A stretch of 64,000 nt of DNA from contig SCHM01000002.1 of the NCBI GenBank assembly GCA_004123355.1, forward strand, positions 7,909,569-7,973,568, in the 5' to 3' direction. Both the position numbers and the translations under genes were made by a program. Source of the stretch: Amphirosellinia nigrospora (lineage: Eukaryota > Ascomycota > Sordariomycetes > Xylariales > Xylariaceae). Within the stretch, counting starts at the first letter, position 1, and every line of letters starts with the position of its first letter. This document shows positions 37,168-49,169 of this stretch, in pieces. The notes beneath the pieces were generated by a model that was not told the origin of the DNA, did not search any database, and was given only the letters and a program-made list of their open reading frames with translations.

Positions 37168-39005
37168 CTAATCCCGATAACCGCCCCGCCTCTGCATGGC
37201 ACTCGTATCGCTTCGGCTTCTATCCCTACCAGCGCCTTGGCGCACAGCATCACTATAACTGGGAATCGGGGGTTGTGCGGGCGGAGCGCGGCGGCAGAAG
37301 CACCGCGACTTCGCATCGGAGTCCTGATCAGCGGAGCAACATCGCTCTCTGAGCCGCTGCCATCCTCATCTGAGTGCTCAGGACTGGTATATTCGGGTGG
37401 TGGATGTGAAGCTTCGTGCATGCTTAGCCCGGTGATGTTGACCACATGATCCCCAGCGGGGCAAAGCCATGACCGCTGGTGCTCCCTTCGCCTGCCTCGT
37501 CCGTTGGAACCAATTGTGCTAGAGAAATATCCGTAGGACTTCTTTGGGGTCCCGGGCTGGTAGGTGGAAGCACCCGGAAATTGCCGCTGCGCGTTCGCGT
37601 ATGGCCGGAATCCAGTATCGAACCTCGATTTGTATATGTTTGAAATGATTGTGAATAGGAGTGGGTTTGCGATGGTGATCCTGGAGCCTCGTCCTTCCTA
37701 CGGCCGGATTCTAGTAGAATACTACCCTGTTCACTCCCATAAGGGGGTGGCGGCGCCAAACTGCCAGTCATAGGCGCAAGCCCCCATTTTTTCACGTTGG
37801 CCTCGATGAAGACAAAACCAGCTTGTCCAAAGTTGACGTGGACGATGCAGGGACCGTTGGCGCCAACCGAGGGAAAGAAATTTTGCGATTTCAAACCGTG
37901 GACGACGTCATCTAACCGTCTTCCATTGCGTGTGAAGAAAATAGTACCGGTTCGAGGGCGGTAACCTACGCCAATAACATCGCCTTGGACGATCGGGGGC
38001 CCGTATGGTGATGGCATGAAGGGTTGATTGTATCTTCGCGCACCTGTGGACGTGTAGGCAGCAGAATATTTGTGGTATCCTGAAGATCATGTTAAATTGC
38101 GACCATAACGGCGGTAACACACGGCACACGTACCTGGAAGCCTGAATAACGGGTAGGGTTTCGTCGACATTCCGATGCTCAATAACGTGGTTTCAGGCTT
38201 TTCAAATACCTTTGCCTCCCAGTAATATACTTCGTTTTGCTTTGGGACGGGTAGATTGCTCATGACTGTACACTCCGAGTCGAAAAACTCAATCTCTGTC
38301 CTGCCTTCAACGAAACAATTGGCGATCTCCAACTCCGGCTCAAACTCCCATGCTGATACGCCCTTTTCTTGAATGGCTAAATATTGTGATAATGAAATAT
38401 CCGTCTGGATTGACTCGGGTGGGTTTCCCTGTATAAATGCTGATGACTAATTAGTTTGGGAACATGACATAGTATCAAGGCCATCGTCTTGTGTGTCTAG
38501 GCATGTAGAAAAGAAGGGCTACCTTTCGCTCTGAGGTATTCGGTTCTTTGCATATCATCCATCGTCTCTAGGGCCTCAGCCTCCTCTCTTGCAAATGCCT
38601 GCTCATCGTCATACTCGCCGGCCGGCCGATGCGGTCTAGGAAGATGCGGCCGGACGCGGTGTGGCGGAAGAAGTAGATAACGAGGAAGATGATGGCCACT
38701 ATGACGGCGGAGCCGAAGGACGAGAGTAGCCCGATGACGATGCCATCTAAAGGGCTCGTCATGTTGGGCCGATGGGGTTGTGTGCTGCTGGCGAAATGAG
38801 CGAGATCCAAAGCTGGGACGCTGCCGTCACCGGATTACCACAGTCATTCGGCCACGATCCTGTCGAGGAATACCCCGATGCTGTAGCGAAAGAGGAGAAC
38901 ACCCTGGGATCGAACTGCTCAACAGGCCCGTCGGAGATATGGGGATGTCGTTGAGATGATCGAGGTTGTCGTGGGTGTCGTCTTCGTCGTGGGCCACAAA
39001 TGGAC
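37168..39005 (-). CDS. SPRY-domain membrane protein, Ssh4/Ear1-like Rsp5 adaptor, frame broken
   Basis: In yeast, Ssh4 and Ear1 are endosomal/vacuolar membrane proteins that bring cargo to the ubiquitin ligase Rsp5. Here an N-terminal region rich in Asp and Ser precedes a membrane segment (about IVIGLLSSFGSAVIVAIIFL, encoded near 38695-38760). Then comes a SPRY domain with NEVYYWEAKVFEKPETTLLS, SIGMSTKPYPLFRLPG, GDVIGVGYRPRTGTIFFTRN and FPSVGANGPCIVHVNFGQAG. A disordered tail follows with PPPEYTSPEH, a PY motif fit for a WW domain, ending SYSDAVRQGAGRDRSRSD. Introns are 38440-38522 and 38080-38133. One-base breaks lie near 38617, 37455 and 37238, and at least one in the N-terminal part near 38920. 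The 5' end is not settled; coding-like sequence extends to about 39005 and perhaps further. Confidence 0.82.
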
Positions 39006-40920
39006 CTGCGGGTTGGACGGTAGAAAGGTAATGTGGCGGCGATAAGGCAATAAACGCTGCGCTATGCTACAGTAAGGGTTTCGGTAAGAGTGAGTTTGCG
39101 CCCGTTGTTGTCGGTGAGGGGCCAGGGCCTGGACTGGGCTGGAGGCGGCGATGGCAATGGCGATGGTGATGATGCTGATGATGATGGTAACAGGAAAAGG
39201 GAAAGAATATGTAGAACACGCAATGGAAGAGTGAATAGCTTCGGGGCCTGCTTGAAACGATCGAGTTTACTTAGTATATACAACTAGGTGAGGGAAGATA
39301 GCAAGCCAGCTTGGAGGAGGAAGGGGAGTAAGTGATTGATTGAATTGTACAGTGGAATGATAGTGAAGAGGGCACCTAAGTAAAGTGGTGGTGCCTGGTT
39401 CCGGAGAGGATTGGGCTTTGGGCTTGGGGATTGGGGTAATGGGTAATGATGGGGATGGATGGCAATGCACCAATTGTACCGATGCAGGTTGGACGACGAC
39501 AACGACGAAGCGGTCTCGATCTCTCATACCATGCACATACACTACATGTAGGACAGCAGGGACGGCAGGGACGGGGCTACGGGGGTGCACTACACTAGAA
39601 TACAGTACTCGACCCAGGGCCTGCCCAGGTATGCTGAGCTGGCGCGGTGCTTACTTGGGTAGCCTCTTCCCGCTGCGGCCGAGCTGGTCGTCCTGGCCTT
39701 TCCGGATTGGTTAACGGCCGCTGGGGCATGCCAGGGTCGACTGACACCACTGACACCACCCTAATTCCCCTAATTCTGCCCCAATGACTGCTGATGGTTC
39801 ACCGTGACGTCCAGCGTTTGCCTTAACAGGAAGCGGGGCATATTTTAGGTTTATATGAAATGCGGCATACCCCATTTTTCTGTACTCAGGTAGTACCTGC
39901 CTAGAACAGGGCAGGAACAGGGCATTAAGCAGAATCGACCCATCTCGGACCTGTAGTCTGGTTGTACACGTACTTACTCTGCACCCAGTCCTGCCCAGTG
40001 GCAACGTGGGTGTGATTTGTGTTGGATGGCCCACTAAACGCCCGGGGGCCGTAGTAATGATGTAAGATGTTGCCTGAAGGAGTTCAAGAATCCTCAAAGT
40101 CTCAAGCCGAGAGTTATTTAGATAATATAAATATTCATGTCACATTCGAGCAGTGATTGAATAATAATCGTTTACTCCAGCCTTGCAAAGCCCTGGCAGG
40201 CTCTTTGCTTTATTTAGCATGGCATGCATAAGTCGGCATACCTTCCAAGCATTCACGTACGTACAGTAGTGGCTGACATCCAGCTGTATCAGGACCCATA
40301 AAGATGTCGCCAAGCCTTGTAACTCTTAGTCTCACACTGTTTCATCAAGCGCATTGGCAATGAGCTTCGACCCTCGCATTCCTCTCTTGTTGCAAACCGT
40401 CTTCCGCTCGCATCGATCAACATGTTTAGGTTTGATTATTGCACAACCCAGGTCTCACCTCAGGTCCAATTCTTAAAGTCCTTCAGGATCGAACAGGGCT
40501 GGGGTCGGGCTATGCAGGCCCTGGCCGAGGCCTAAGGCGCTTATTCTGGAACTGGTTCCGTGCACCTTAAAGGTGGATTCCTTCAGCCGCGATAAACACG
40601 TACACGTATTCGTTACCGAGTTTCCGAAACACAATAAATAGAGTTGGATGTTTTGCCAATTGCATATCCATTATGGTTGCAGCCAATCTTGGCCGCCTGG
40701 TGACTAAATCAACACCCCAACTAACATACTACACTAGGTTTGGAGTATTCACTCTCTTTTCTCAGCTGCTAAGACTGCTCTATGAAGCTTGCATACCCTT
40801 CTACCTCTTCCTCTCAACCAAAGGCGTCAATATTAGTTGTACATAGTAATAAAAAGAACGTATCATAATCATGTCTTTCTATGCACTGAGTGATGAACTC
40901 AAGGGGCTCTGCCAAATATG
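39006..40920. other. Intergenic region
   Basis: Short frames only. The first 300 bases probably hold the 5' end and promoter of the SPRY gene: a hydrophobic, signal-like frame at 39062-39283 on the minus strand could be part of its N-terminus. The rest shows nothing supportable. Confidence 0.45.
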
Positions 40921-43546
40921 GCTCAGGGACTACGACTGCGCCTGCGCCTATCTCGGCGAGATGTGCTTCTTTCGCGTCGGCTGCGCCTATCCCGGCCATG
41001 GTCTCTATCTCGTTCTCTTTCCTTGACCCTGTCACGGTCTCGGCCGGTCCCGGTCCCTGTCTCTATCCCTATCCCTGTCGCGATATCTATCCCGGGAACG
41101 AGAACGAGCTCTGTCGCGGTCCCGGCTTCGGTTCCTGTCCCGGCTGCGTTCACGTTCCCGGCGTCGGCTGCGACTCCGGCTTCTACTTCGCCTTCGTTCA
41201 CGGCGGCTGTCACGGTCCCGATCATGGTCCTTCTCATGTTCTTTTTCACGTCGCTCTTCCTTATCTCCTCGCTTCTCAGGCTCCCGATCACGGTCGCGGT
41301 CGCTGGGGCGATAGCGGTCGATATCATCGCCGACACGCGACCTCTTGATCTCGGGGGACCCTTCGCCAGTACTCCGTCTATCATCAAGCCCAGGAATAGG
41401 TAGCCCCTTGTCGCGAGCCTCTTTTTGTGCTTTTAGATATGCTTTAGCTTCCTGTTCCCGTCTCTTGATTTCACTCTGCTTCCATGTCTCAGCATCGTTC
41501 AATGCAGGCCCCTTGGATGTGGTTGGTCGAGATACAGAACGGCTCTTCTGATTGTGGTCGCGTTCTGTCTCGCGCTCAACCGCCGGATCATGATCACGAT
41601 CCTTACGTTCCCTCTCCTCCTCACCTGCGGCGTCACGTGGCTTCTCGGTATTGTGGTCCTTAGTTTTGTCCCTCTCCCGGCTACGTACCCGTCGAGTAGA
41701 CCGGCTTCTGTCGCGTCTCTCTGTACGATCCCGAGGAGAACGAGAACGATCCCGATGACCATCTCGTCGGTTAGGACGTGTTCTCGACGGGCTCCGAATC
41801 CGTTTCTCACGCTCATCTCTGCCACGACTGCGATCTCTACGTTCAGGCCTATAGCAGTCTAACGAGCGGCTACGGTCTCTTCGTTCATGCCGTGCCCTTG
41901 AGCGACTTCTATGATCCCTGTCTCGCGGTCGCGGCGATCGGCTTCTATAGCGGTCTCCAGGCCGGTAGGTATCCTTTTCGGGTGTTCGTTCCCTTCCGCG
42001 ATTCCGTGATCTGCTTCGCTCCCTACGGGCTGGCCGGTAGCGCGACGTGCTCCTATCTCGCTCATCACCTTTGCCACGTGTGCGGCTATGCTCTCGGGCT
42101 CGCTCACGATCTTTGCGACCCCCAGTACTACGTGATCGGTCTCGAATGGATCGTGATGGCGCGGGACTAGACTTTCGTTCGTTTTTGACTTTCAAATCCT
42201 TAGAATCCTTGGAATCTTTGGTATCCTTAATCTCCCTAGGCTCAAGAGTACCTTTAGACTCCCTGGGTTGTCTGTCTTCCGTTTCTTTAGCGTTCCTAGA
42301 ATCCTTTGCTAAGTCTTTGGAATCATGTTTGGCTAATTCCGGAGCCTTTTTCAGATCTGATGTCTTCGTAGAATCACGACGTATAGGTTGTATTGCGGAG
42401 GCAGGCTTGATCCTTCTAGGAGGCGGTGCCAGAGCTTGATCGATCTCCATCTCGAGCGGTTTGGAATTGTCCTTGTTGCTTTCACGTAAAAGATCTGCAA
42501 GTGCTTCTTGTTCGAATCTCTCAAGGTCTTCCTTGGTGAGTTGCTTCTTGATATCCTCGGTTTGCTGCGGTCATGCGCCTCTCGGGAGATCGCTCACGTC
42601 GTCGCCTGTCGCGGCTGTTACGTCGTCGACTTCTATCGCGGTCTCTGTCTCTATCCCTACCGGTGATGTGACCTTGACCTGGACCTGGACCTGCGTCGGG
42701 CGTCTCGATCGACATCTCGATCATGAGCACGGTCACGTTCCCGGGCTTGACGCCGCTCTTCCCGCTCCTTCTCCCTGTCACGCTGGCGCTCTTCTTCCTT
42801 CTTTTCTCTTTCTCGCCGACGGGCATCGCGCTCTTCCTTGCGTTTCGCCTCGGCGGCCTCGATCTCGCGTTCTCGTTCACGCTGCGCGTTTCTTTCTCTC
42901 CTCACGCTCGATCTTGAGCTTCTCTTCCTGTATTTGTTTTTCTTTGAGACGGATCTCTTGGCGGAGTTGTTCACGGGCAGCTAATTTGGCGGTTGATTCG
43001 GCAGCGTATTCTTCGTCTGTCTTGGAACCGCGTACTCGTTCCTCTTCTGCCTTTTCGGCGCCGATTTCGAGTTGGCGCAGCTCACGCATGCGAGCTTCGA
43101 TAGCCTTTACGTCAATAAGTTGATCGAGGACAGCCTCGGCCTTCTGGTAGACTCCGGAGCCGAGCGCCGCCGTCAATCAAAGCAGCAGCTTTGCGACGTT
43201 CGAGGGTGAGGAGTTGAGCCGGGTTGCGCTCGACTTCTTGTTCGGCCACTTCGAGTATTGATTAGTAACCTGAGCCTCGTAGTCCTAAATGGTGAAAATC
43301 ATCAGCCACTCGCGCCCATCGTGCGCACAACGGTGTAAGTGAAGTGGTGTGATTACACTCTGTTCAAACTTCTCCCAAACTTGCTTGCGGATCGCGTCGT
43401 ATCCGCCTTCTTCTTAAAGCTGTGCGCTAGGCCTCGATTGCTGACCGCGTAGCTGATGGCAAAGGAAGGTCCGAAGCCTTGAATTTTCTCGGCGCGAGAG
43501 GTGTGAGTCCACTCAAGGGAGCAGGCGTTTGGTCTGTGGACGCCAT
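40921..43546 (-). CDS. shg1: Shg1/BOD1-domain protein (COMPASS-associated) with long RS/RD tail, frame broken
   Basis: Shg1 is a subunit of the Set1/COMPASS histone H3K4 methyltransferase. The start at 43546 gives MASTDQTPAPLSGLTPLAPR, then the Shg1 domain: SDLPLPSATRSAIE, LAHSFKKK, an intron (43285-43356), DYEAQV, VERNPAQLLTLERRKAAALI and GVYQKAEAVLDQLIDVKAIE. A long charged coiled coil follows (EEKLKIEREERKK and onward), then KQLTKEDLERFEQEALADLL. A tail of over 450 residues is built of Arg-Ser, Arg-Asp and Arg-Glu dipeptides like that of splicing factors, ending near RRRSRSP. At least six one-base breaks occur, near 43433, 43409, 43255, 43170, 42900, 42660, 42560 and 41035. Most fit undercalled runs, though repetitive sequence makes exact sites uncertain. 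Antisense frames across the RS tail are artefacts. Confidence 0.85.
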
Positions 43547-44075
43547 CGCGATGACCGAGGAGGCCATCAGGCCTCGTGTGCGATGTTACGTCAGATCTAG
43601 ATCGAGTAGGTTTGAGGCGCAATGATTCCCACGGAATACATATAGCGCCGTATCACAAAGAGGTTCCCGAGGAAGATGGAGGGATGCAAAAGTGATAGAT
43701 ACCTAGTAGTTGGGGTGCGGATAGCTGTGTTAGCTGAAGATTGTAGCCCAGAAAATGATTTCAGAGGTACCTAAGGGCCCCATTTCAGTATGCTAATTTA
43801 CTGGGTACAATGCTAATGCCCAACGCGTCCTGTACCTACCTAGGTAGTGTAGCCCACTCTATCTTCATGGTCCGTGCGTAGCCACCCCTGTCACTTGCTG
43901 AACCTTCAATTCCACAACATGCTGCCTCAAGCCGACTGCCTCTACTACCATCAATCGTCGCAATCACCACCAAAGCAACCAACCGCAGATCGAGAGGGAA
44001 TTATCAACCCGCCTGCTACGCACATAATCCGATAGAACCGGCCATAGCGGCGAATCTCACTACCAATCCACCACA
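43547..44075. promoter_or_regulatory. Shared divergent promoter with TACCTAGGTA palindrome
   Basis: This 529-bp region lies between two divergent genes. It holds a perfect TACCTAGGTA palindrome at 43837-43846, about midway. The same palindrome recurs upstream of other genes in this window. A regulatory role is inferred from position only. Confidence 0.45.
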
Positions 44076-44428
44076 ATGGTGCACAGAGTCCTCTTCTGGT
44101 CCGGCTTCGGTATGAACGCTCAGCTCCCGGGCCCACCATTTGTCCCTTCGACGACTGCGAAGTACTTCACGAGATCTGTGACGTGTGGCTGACGGTTTGC
44201 TCTAGGCGTTGCCGTACGCTTCTGGCAACTCGGCATCGAGATGCGACCATTTTTCAATAAGAGCTCATTATGGGCATACCCCGTCTTTGCCGGCGTCGGT
44301 GGGAGCTTTGGTACTGGCTACAGGGTGTGGACGAGCGACAGTCGGCTGTGCTAGAGGAGCGCAAGCAATTGATACTGGAGAAGCGGGCCAGGAAAGCAGC
44401 CCGCGATGCCGAGGCGGGATCGTTGTAG
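44076..44428 (+). CDS. Small single-membrane-span mitochondrial-type protein
   Basis: Two exons, 44076-44109 and 44206-44428, with a 96-bp intron give about 85 residues. The protein starts MVHRVLFWSGFGVAVRFWQL, continues GIEMRPFFNKSSLWAYPVFA into a glycine-rich hydrophobic segment (VFAGVGGSFGYWLQGV), then a basic helical C-terminus (RKQLILEKRARKAARDAE). The size and pattern resemble small inner-membrane proteins, such as accessory subunits of respiratory complex I in fungi. I cannot name the subunit. One frame break near 44312 (TTTGG for TTTGGG) separates the first two thirds from the tail; adding one G restores a single frame to the stop at 44426-44428. Confidence 0.72.
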
Positions 44429-44747
44429 CCAGTCCATATTCCGTTATTGACCTGCACTGTATATGATTGATATGGGGGAATTACGGGGCCAAAACTACGA
44501 AGCCGGCAATATCGACTTTTACTGGCGAAACGAAGCAGACTTTCATCTTGTCTGCGCATTAAATTCCACTATTATCCTCATACCCGCTCTCCAGTCGCGC
44601 TGCCTCTCTTGAGAAGGGTCCGCCGCATAACTTGCCCCACGCAAATTGGTTCTCTCCTAGATCTTGTATGATACACAGATGCTATTTCAGATCCCAACCC
44701 ATAGATGTACTCCGCTACTCACAATCTCTTCGATGAGTCCCATCTTC
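44429..44747. other. Convergent 3' region
   Basis: Short 3' space between the small mitochondrial-type gene and the eIF2B gene. No gene seen. Confidence 0.5.
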
Positions 44748-46206
44748 TAGTTGGAATCCTCGAGTTTCCGCAGTAGGTAGGAGACCGACGTCGGTTGGGC
44801 GCTGGATATTTCAGTCACGACTGTGGATAGATGATGACTGAGAGTGGTATCGTAGAGTAGTCTGAATGAAGATCCAGAACATCTCTCCGGGTCGATCTCG
44901 TTATATGTGAGCGAATCCGTCGATACTCTATCGGTGATATTGATGGTTTCACAAAGTGCGAAGACCTTCTTCCCAAAGTCTTTGGCGGTTATCGCTATAT
45001 CGACTGCCACAGCGGCCGTATAGCGCACCGTTGCTGAACATATCCTTCGGCGCAAGTAAGATTCGATCCGCGCGCTTAACTTGGAACCGAAGCGCGCCGA
45101 AATCTCCACTATACGATACTTTCAATCCTTCTGCGACTAATTTCTTAGCCAGGTTTTGGCCCTGTTGTTCGTATGGGTCATCAACCACGATAACTTCGAA
45201 CCTTTTCCCTTCAACCGAGTGAGCGTGAAGCAGAGTTCGTTCGACAAGAGCAGTCCGGCCATACACCAAGACCACCTCGCCACTTTGGATGTGATCGGCG
45301 GCCTTTTGGGTAATCACGACATCCGCAAAGTTAATGCGCTCTTGTATGAACGCATCTATGCTGGCGCAAAGCTCTTTCTTGGCATCGACCTCCGGGACGT
45401 CGGGGTCAATCTTACTGACTTGCAACTTGAGCCAACGGATGGCATTTCCCATAGAAAAACACATCGGACGGCAAGCGTTTAGGTACTCGATCTGTGGATT
45501 TAGAACGTGAGGCGTGAGGTGTCGCGCAAGCGTGTTTCCCGGTGGTGTGGTATACGAATCGATCACCTAATGAAGCGCTGAGTGCCAACCCAGCAAGTAA
45601 ATACGAAGACATGCAAATCTTACCTTCTTGAAAGCCAGTAGCGTGGCTTTTAATCTAGTAATGCTCTCGTCTATGGAAAAGGTGGCCATTTGTTGGCCGA
45701 GGGTCAAGACTGTGGGATGAACATCTTTGTCGGCCTGGGTGATTGGTAACCTCCTGGCCACGGCGAGATGGCTAAAGCACTCCGGTATCGAATTCTCTGG
45801 TTTCGGGAGGGCGATCGGTACAGATCCCTTAGCCCAGAAGATTTCTCTGTTCTACCTGAGCTGGCAGATGGAGCGCCATCTGATTTGCCTCTTGTCTTGT
45901 TCCCCTTCAAATCTGGGGGCGGATGACTCGATTGTCCAGCCGATGTAGGCGTAGGTGCGCCGCCCGGTGCCGCATCCTTCGAGGCTTTCACCTGGGCTCG
46001 TCGCGCTTGCTTCTCTGCCTTTGCTTTTGCCTTCAGTTCCGCGTTAGAGAGCTTGGGAGCTGCGGGCGCGGCGACATTTCCGCTGTGGTCGACGGCTCGT
46101 TATTTGGAGGAGGAGGAGCTTGCGCATTTGCTGGGCTATTTTGAGGCTCCTCCGCACTCGTGGGTTTTGCCTCCTGCGGAGGCGGTTCACTAATCGTCGT
46201 TGACAT
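44748..46206 (-). CDS. GCD2: Translation initiation factor eIF2B, delta subunit
   Basis: eIF2B is the guanine-nucleotide exchange factor of eIF2; the delta subunit belongs to the regulatory alpha-beta-delta core that senses phosphorylated eIF2. The start at 46206 gives a Pro/Glu/Ala-rich disordered N-terminus (MSTTISEPPPQEAKPTSAEE), then a Lys/Ala-rich helix (AELKAKAKAEKQARRAQVKA). The conserved C-terminal Rossmann-like domain follows: SVPIALPKPENSIPE, HPTVLTLGQQMATFSIDESI, an intron (45567-45623), FSMGNAIRWLKLQVSKIDPD, GEVVLVYGRTALVERTLLHA, FEVIVVDDPYEQQGQNLAKK, LLAPKDMFSNGA, FALCETINITDRVSTDSLTY and a final SVSYLLRKLEDSN. The spliced coding length is about 467 codons, typical for the family. 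Frame breaks lie near 46090 (A run), 45835 (G run) and 45030 (an offset around the GCGC just after FSNGA). Confidence 0.93.
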
Positions 46207-47158
46207 AACCGATTCGACCGATTTTGACTACCACACGACGAGAATCGGGTTGAGACGAAAGTTGATGAACTGAAGAGGTGCCGAGTGTTAGAACGTTGCG
46301 GCTCAGGCCTAAAGTTAGGCGCGCAAAGGGCTAGTTTTAAACCAATCATGTACAGTGCAACCTATGCACCACGCAGTTTTCGGTAGTCGAATAAAAGATC
46401 ACGAAATAACTAAGTTCAATGCTGGACTGAACGTGGGCTGGTAAAAGTTGAGTCACCCATCACAAGCAATTCCAAATGCCACCTAAATTCTGATAATGGG
46501 ACGTGGGCACATTAAACAATACCATACCCGACCCCACCAGCACTACTTTAACGACAAAGGTTGAACTCCAATGTGCCTCAAGCACATTTCAGTTTGACAT
46601 TTTTACCGTATATAATTAAATGAATAGAAGCGCAATTTTATCAAATTCATCACCAATACACTGGTTACTCGGGCATGTAAAGTGTCACACTAACACCAAA
46701 ATAGTATGCGAGGTATCTCAACTAAGCCACATCATCTTAACGGGGCGGGGTGCACAAGCCACAATAATTCAATGCCCCTCAGTGTCACACACTAAGCCCC
46801 CACATCCCCATTACCCCATTATCCCCACTGGCATACGTGGGGGTTATTAGGTATTTACCAGGTGATGATTGAGACAGCATCAAGCTTTTCTACCTCTAGA
46901 AATGAACCCCCAGGATGATCAGATCCGTGTTTCTCATTCGATGTTACCTGGTAGTTGGACAACCCCGCCTCTCAGCTAAGGCTTGCTTTTCTAAATTTTT
47001 ACCTCGAGGAAACTGCTTGTAGTTTTAGAACTTAAATATTTAGGTTTTTCTTCTATCTGAAATAAACACCTTGCATTTAAGTCACTATTGTTGGTGCTTA
47101 GAGCTTCACGAAATCCGCATGACACGAAATCTGGGTGACAGCTCTTACAACTAACATC
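46207..47158. other. Divergent promoter region
   Basis: This 952-bp space lies between the starts of the eIF2B delta and dihydroxyacetone kinase genes. It is AT-rich near the middle and holds C-rich stretches at 46760-46840. No gene seen. Confidence 0.5.
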
Positions 47159-49169
47159 ATGTCGGCTAAACTTTCATCAAATGACCCTGCCGTTCTGGTA
47201 GACACGGCCCTACAGAGTCTATCCATAACAAACCCATCCGTGGCCCTGGACGCCGCAAATAAGATTGTCTATAGAAGACCCGGCCATGCATTGCAAGTAT
47301 CTATCATTGGCGGCGGTAGCGGCCATGAACCCAGCTTCGGCGCCTTTGTTGGCTCTGGATTGCTATCTGCCGCTGTTGCAGGGACTATATTCGCATCTCC
47401 CAGCGCAGAGCAGGTGCGGAAGGCTATCATTTCACGAGTCGATACTGACAAGGGCGTCCTGGTGACAGTCATGAATTACACAGGAGATGTACTCAATTTT
47501 GGAATGGCGGTTGAGAAGGCGAAGGCTTCTGGGCTGAAAGTCGAGATGCTTGTCGTTGGCGACGATGTCGGCGTGGGCCGGGAAAAGGGAGGTAAAGTTG
47601 GTCGGCGAGGCATCGCCGGGACAGTTCTGTGCGTAACTAACCATTTTCTTCTTGTTTTGAGGATATCCAGAGCACGAGATTGTCCTTTTGGAACAAAGAA
47701 AGCGCCTGGAAGCTTCCTATACACTCACAAATCACGCTTCAAATGGTAATAACTGACTCCGAGTGCTTGTAGTGTGCACAAGATTGCCGGCGCCTTAGCT
47801 GCTCAGGGGCATCCCTGGAACAAGTAAGCAAAGTTGCTAAGCTCACGGCAGATAACTTGGTCAGTGTCGGAGCTAGCCTTGAACACGTCCACGTTCCTGG
47901 CCGAGCGCCTCTTGACCCCAAAGCCGAGGGAAGTCTAGATGCCGACGAGGTCGAAATTGGCATGGGCATCCACAATGAGGCGGGATCTGGACGAGCCAAA
48001 GTCGAGCTCCCCGAGCTTGTCAAGACGATGCTGTCTCAGCTACTCGATAAAAATGACAAGGATCGGGCGTTTCTCAACGTAAACTCGAACGAAGTGGTGC
48101 TGTTGGTAAACAATTTAGGCAGTGTCAGTGTTCTTGAACTAGGGGGTATCACCACGGAAGTCTTAGGCAGCTCGAAGGATGGGGCATCAAACCGGCTCGG
48201 ATTCTCAGCGGTACTTACATGACGAGTTTGAATGGGCTTGGATTCAGTATATCTTTACTAAACGTGGTGAATACCGACATCGGTGGTCCCAGTATGATCC
48301 AGCTTCTAGACTTCCCTTGTGAAGCTACGGGATGGTCCGCACCCATATTGAAAGAGACTTGGGAAGCTAAGAACATAAATACGCGGGAGGATGCCGCTAC
48401 ATCTGACCAAAGTGTCAAGCCAAGCGGACTCAAGGCGGATTCTGCAGCATTCGCTGAAAAGCTGGCAGCTGGGCTTGAAGCATTGATTTCGGTCGAAACT
48501 GAAGTCACCAAGTTTGATACAGTTGTTGGAGATGGAGATTGCGGAATCGGTCTCAAGAGAGGAGCTGAAGGTATGGTTATTCCTCTTATCTCGGGAGGAC
48601 AACGAGTTGACAGAAGCAGCGGTTTTAAAGCACCTGAAAGAAACTCAGTCGACAGGCGACCTTGTAGTTGATGTGGCGAATTTGTGCCTGTGATAGAAAA
48701 TTCGATGGACGGCACTGTAAGCCCCTTCCACTCACCTTGCATTTTAGAGCTAGAAAATGGGATATGAACACAAGAGCTGACATATCGCGTAAAGTCTGGC
48801 GCGCTCTTCGCTATATTCCTCAACGCACTCGTCCACTCACTCCGTGCACTTTCTCCCGGAGAAGCTACCCCGCAACTTTGGTCGAACGCTCTCAAGCATA
48901 GCTGTGAGGCCCTTTCAAATACACGCCACTCGGCCAGGTGATCGGACGATTGTGGACGCATTGTATCCATTCGTCGATACTCTAGCGGAATCAGGTGATA
49001 TTAAAAAGGCGGCTGTGGCATCGAAGGAGGCCGCGGAAGGAACAAGAGGAATGAAAGCAAGCCTTGGGAGGGCTGTCTATGTGGGTGGATCTGGATTCGA
49101 GACTGTCCCGATCCAGGTGCATTTGGCTTAGCTAGCTTCTTCCTAGGTCTAGCTGGAACTGAAGCCTGA
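47159..49169 (+). CDS. DAK1: Dihydroxyacetone kinase (ATP-dependent), frame broken
   Basis: This enzyme phosphorylates dihydroxyacetone to DHAP in glycerol use and detoxification. The DhaK half starts SVALDAANKIVYRRPG and has IGGGSGHEPSFGAFVG, GVLVTVMNYTGDVLNFGMAV, GMGIHNEAGSGR (with the substrate-binding histidine) and VVLLVNNLGSVSVLELGGI. The DhaL/ATP half has TVVGDGDCGIGLKRGAEG (Mg-ATP-binding aspartates), SGALFAIFLNALVHSVRALS and AAEGTRGMKASLGRAVYVGG, and ends ASFFLGLAGTEA. Introns lie at 47639-47772 and 48717-48794. The start at 47159 (MSAKLSSNDPAVLVDTALQS) is the best-placed ATG. Breaks occur near 47815, 48175, 48570, 48690, 48920 and 49112; most are mended by one added base in a run. 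The histidine motif reads HNEAG where I would expect HNEPG; this may be a real substitution. Confidence 0.92.

Noticed and set aside
39267-40097. Minus-strand frames of 107 and 128 codons
   Set aside because: No features or splice support; composition matches the surrounding non-coding sequence.
40890-43123. Long frames on the plus strand opposite the Shg1/RS gene
   Set aside because: They are mirror products of the repetitive RS/RD codons on the minus strand; the amino-acid makeup is an artefact of CGN/TCN repeats.
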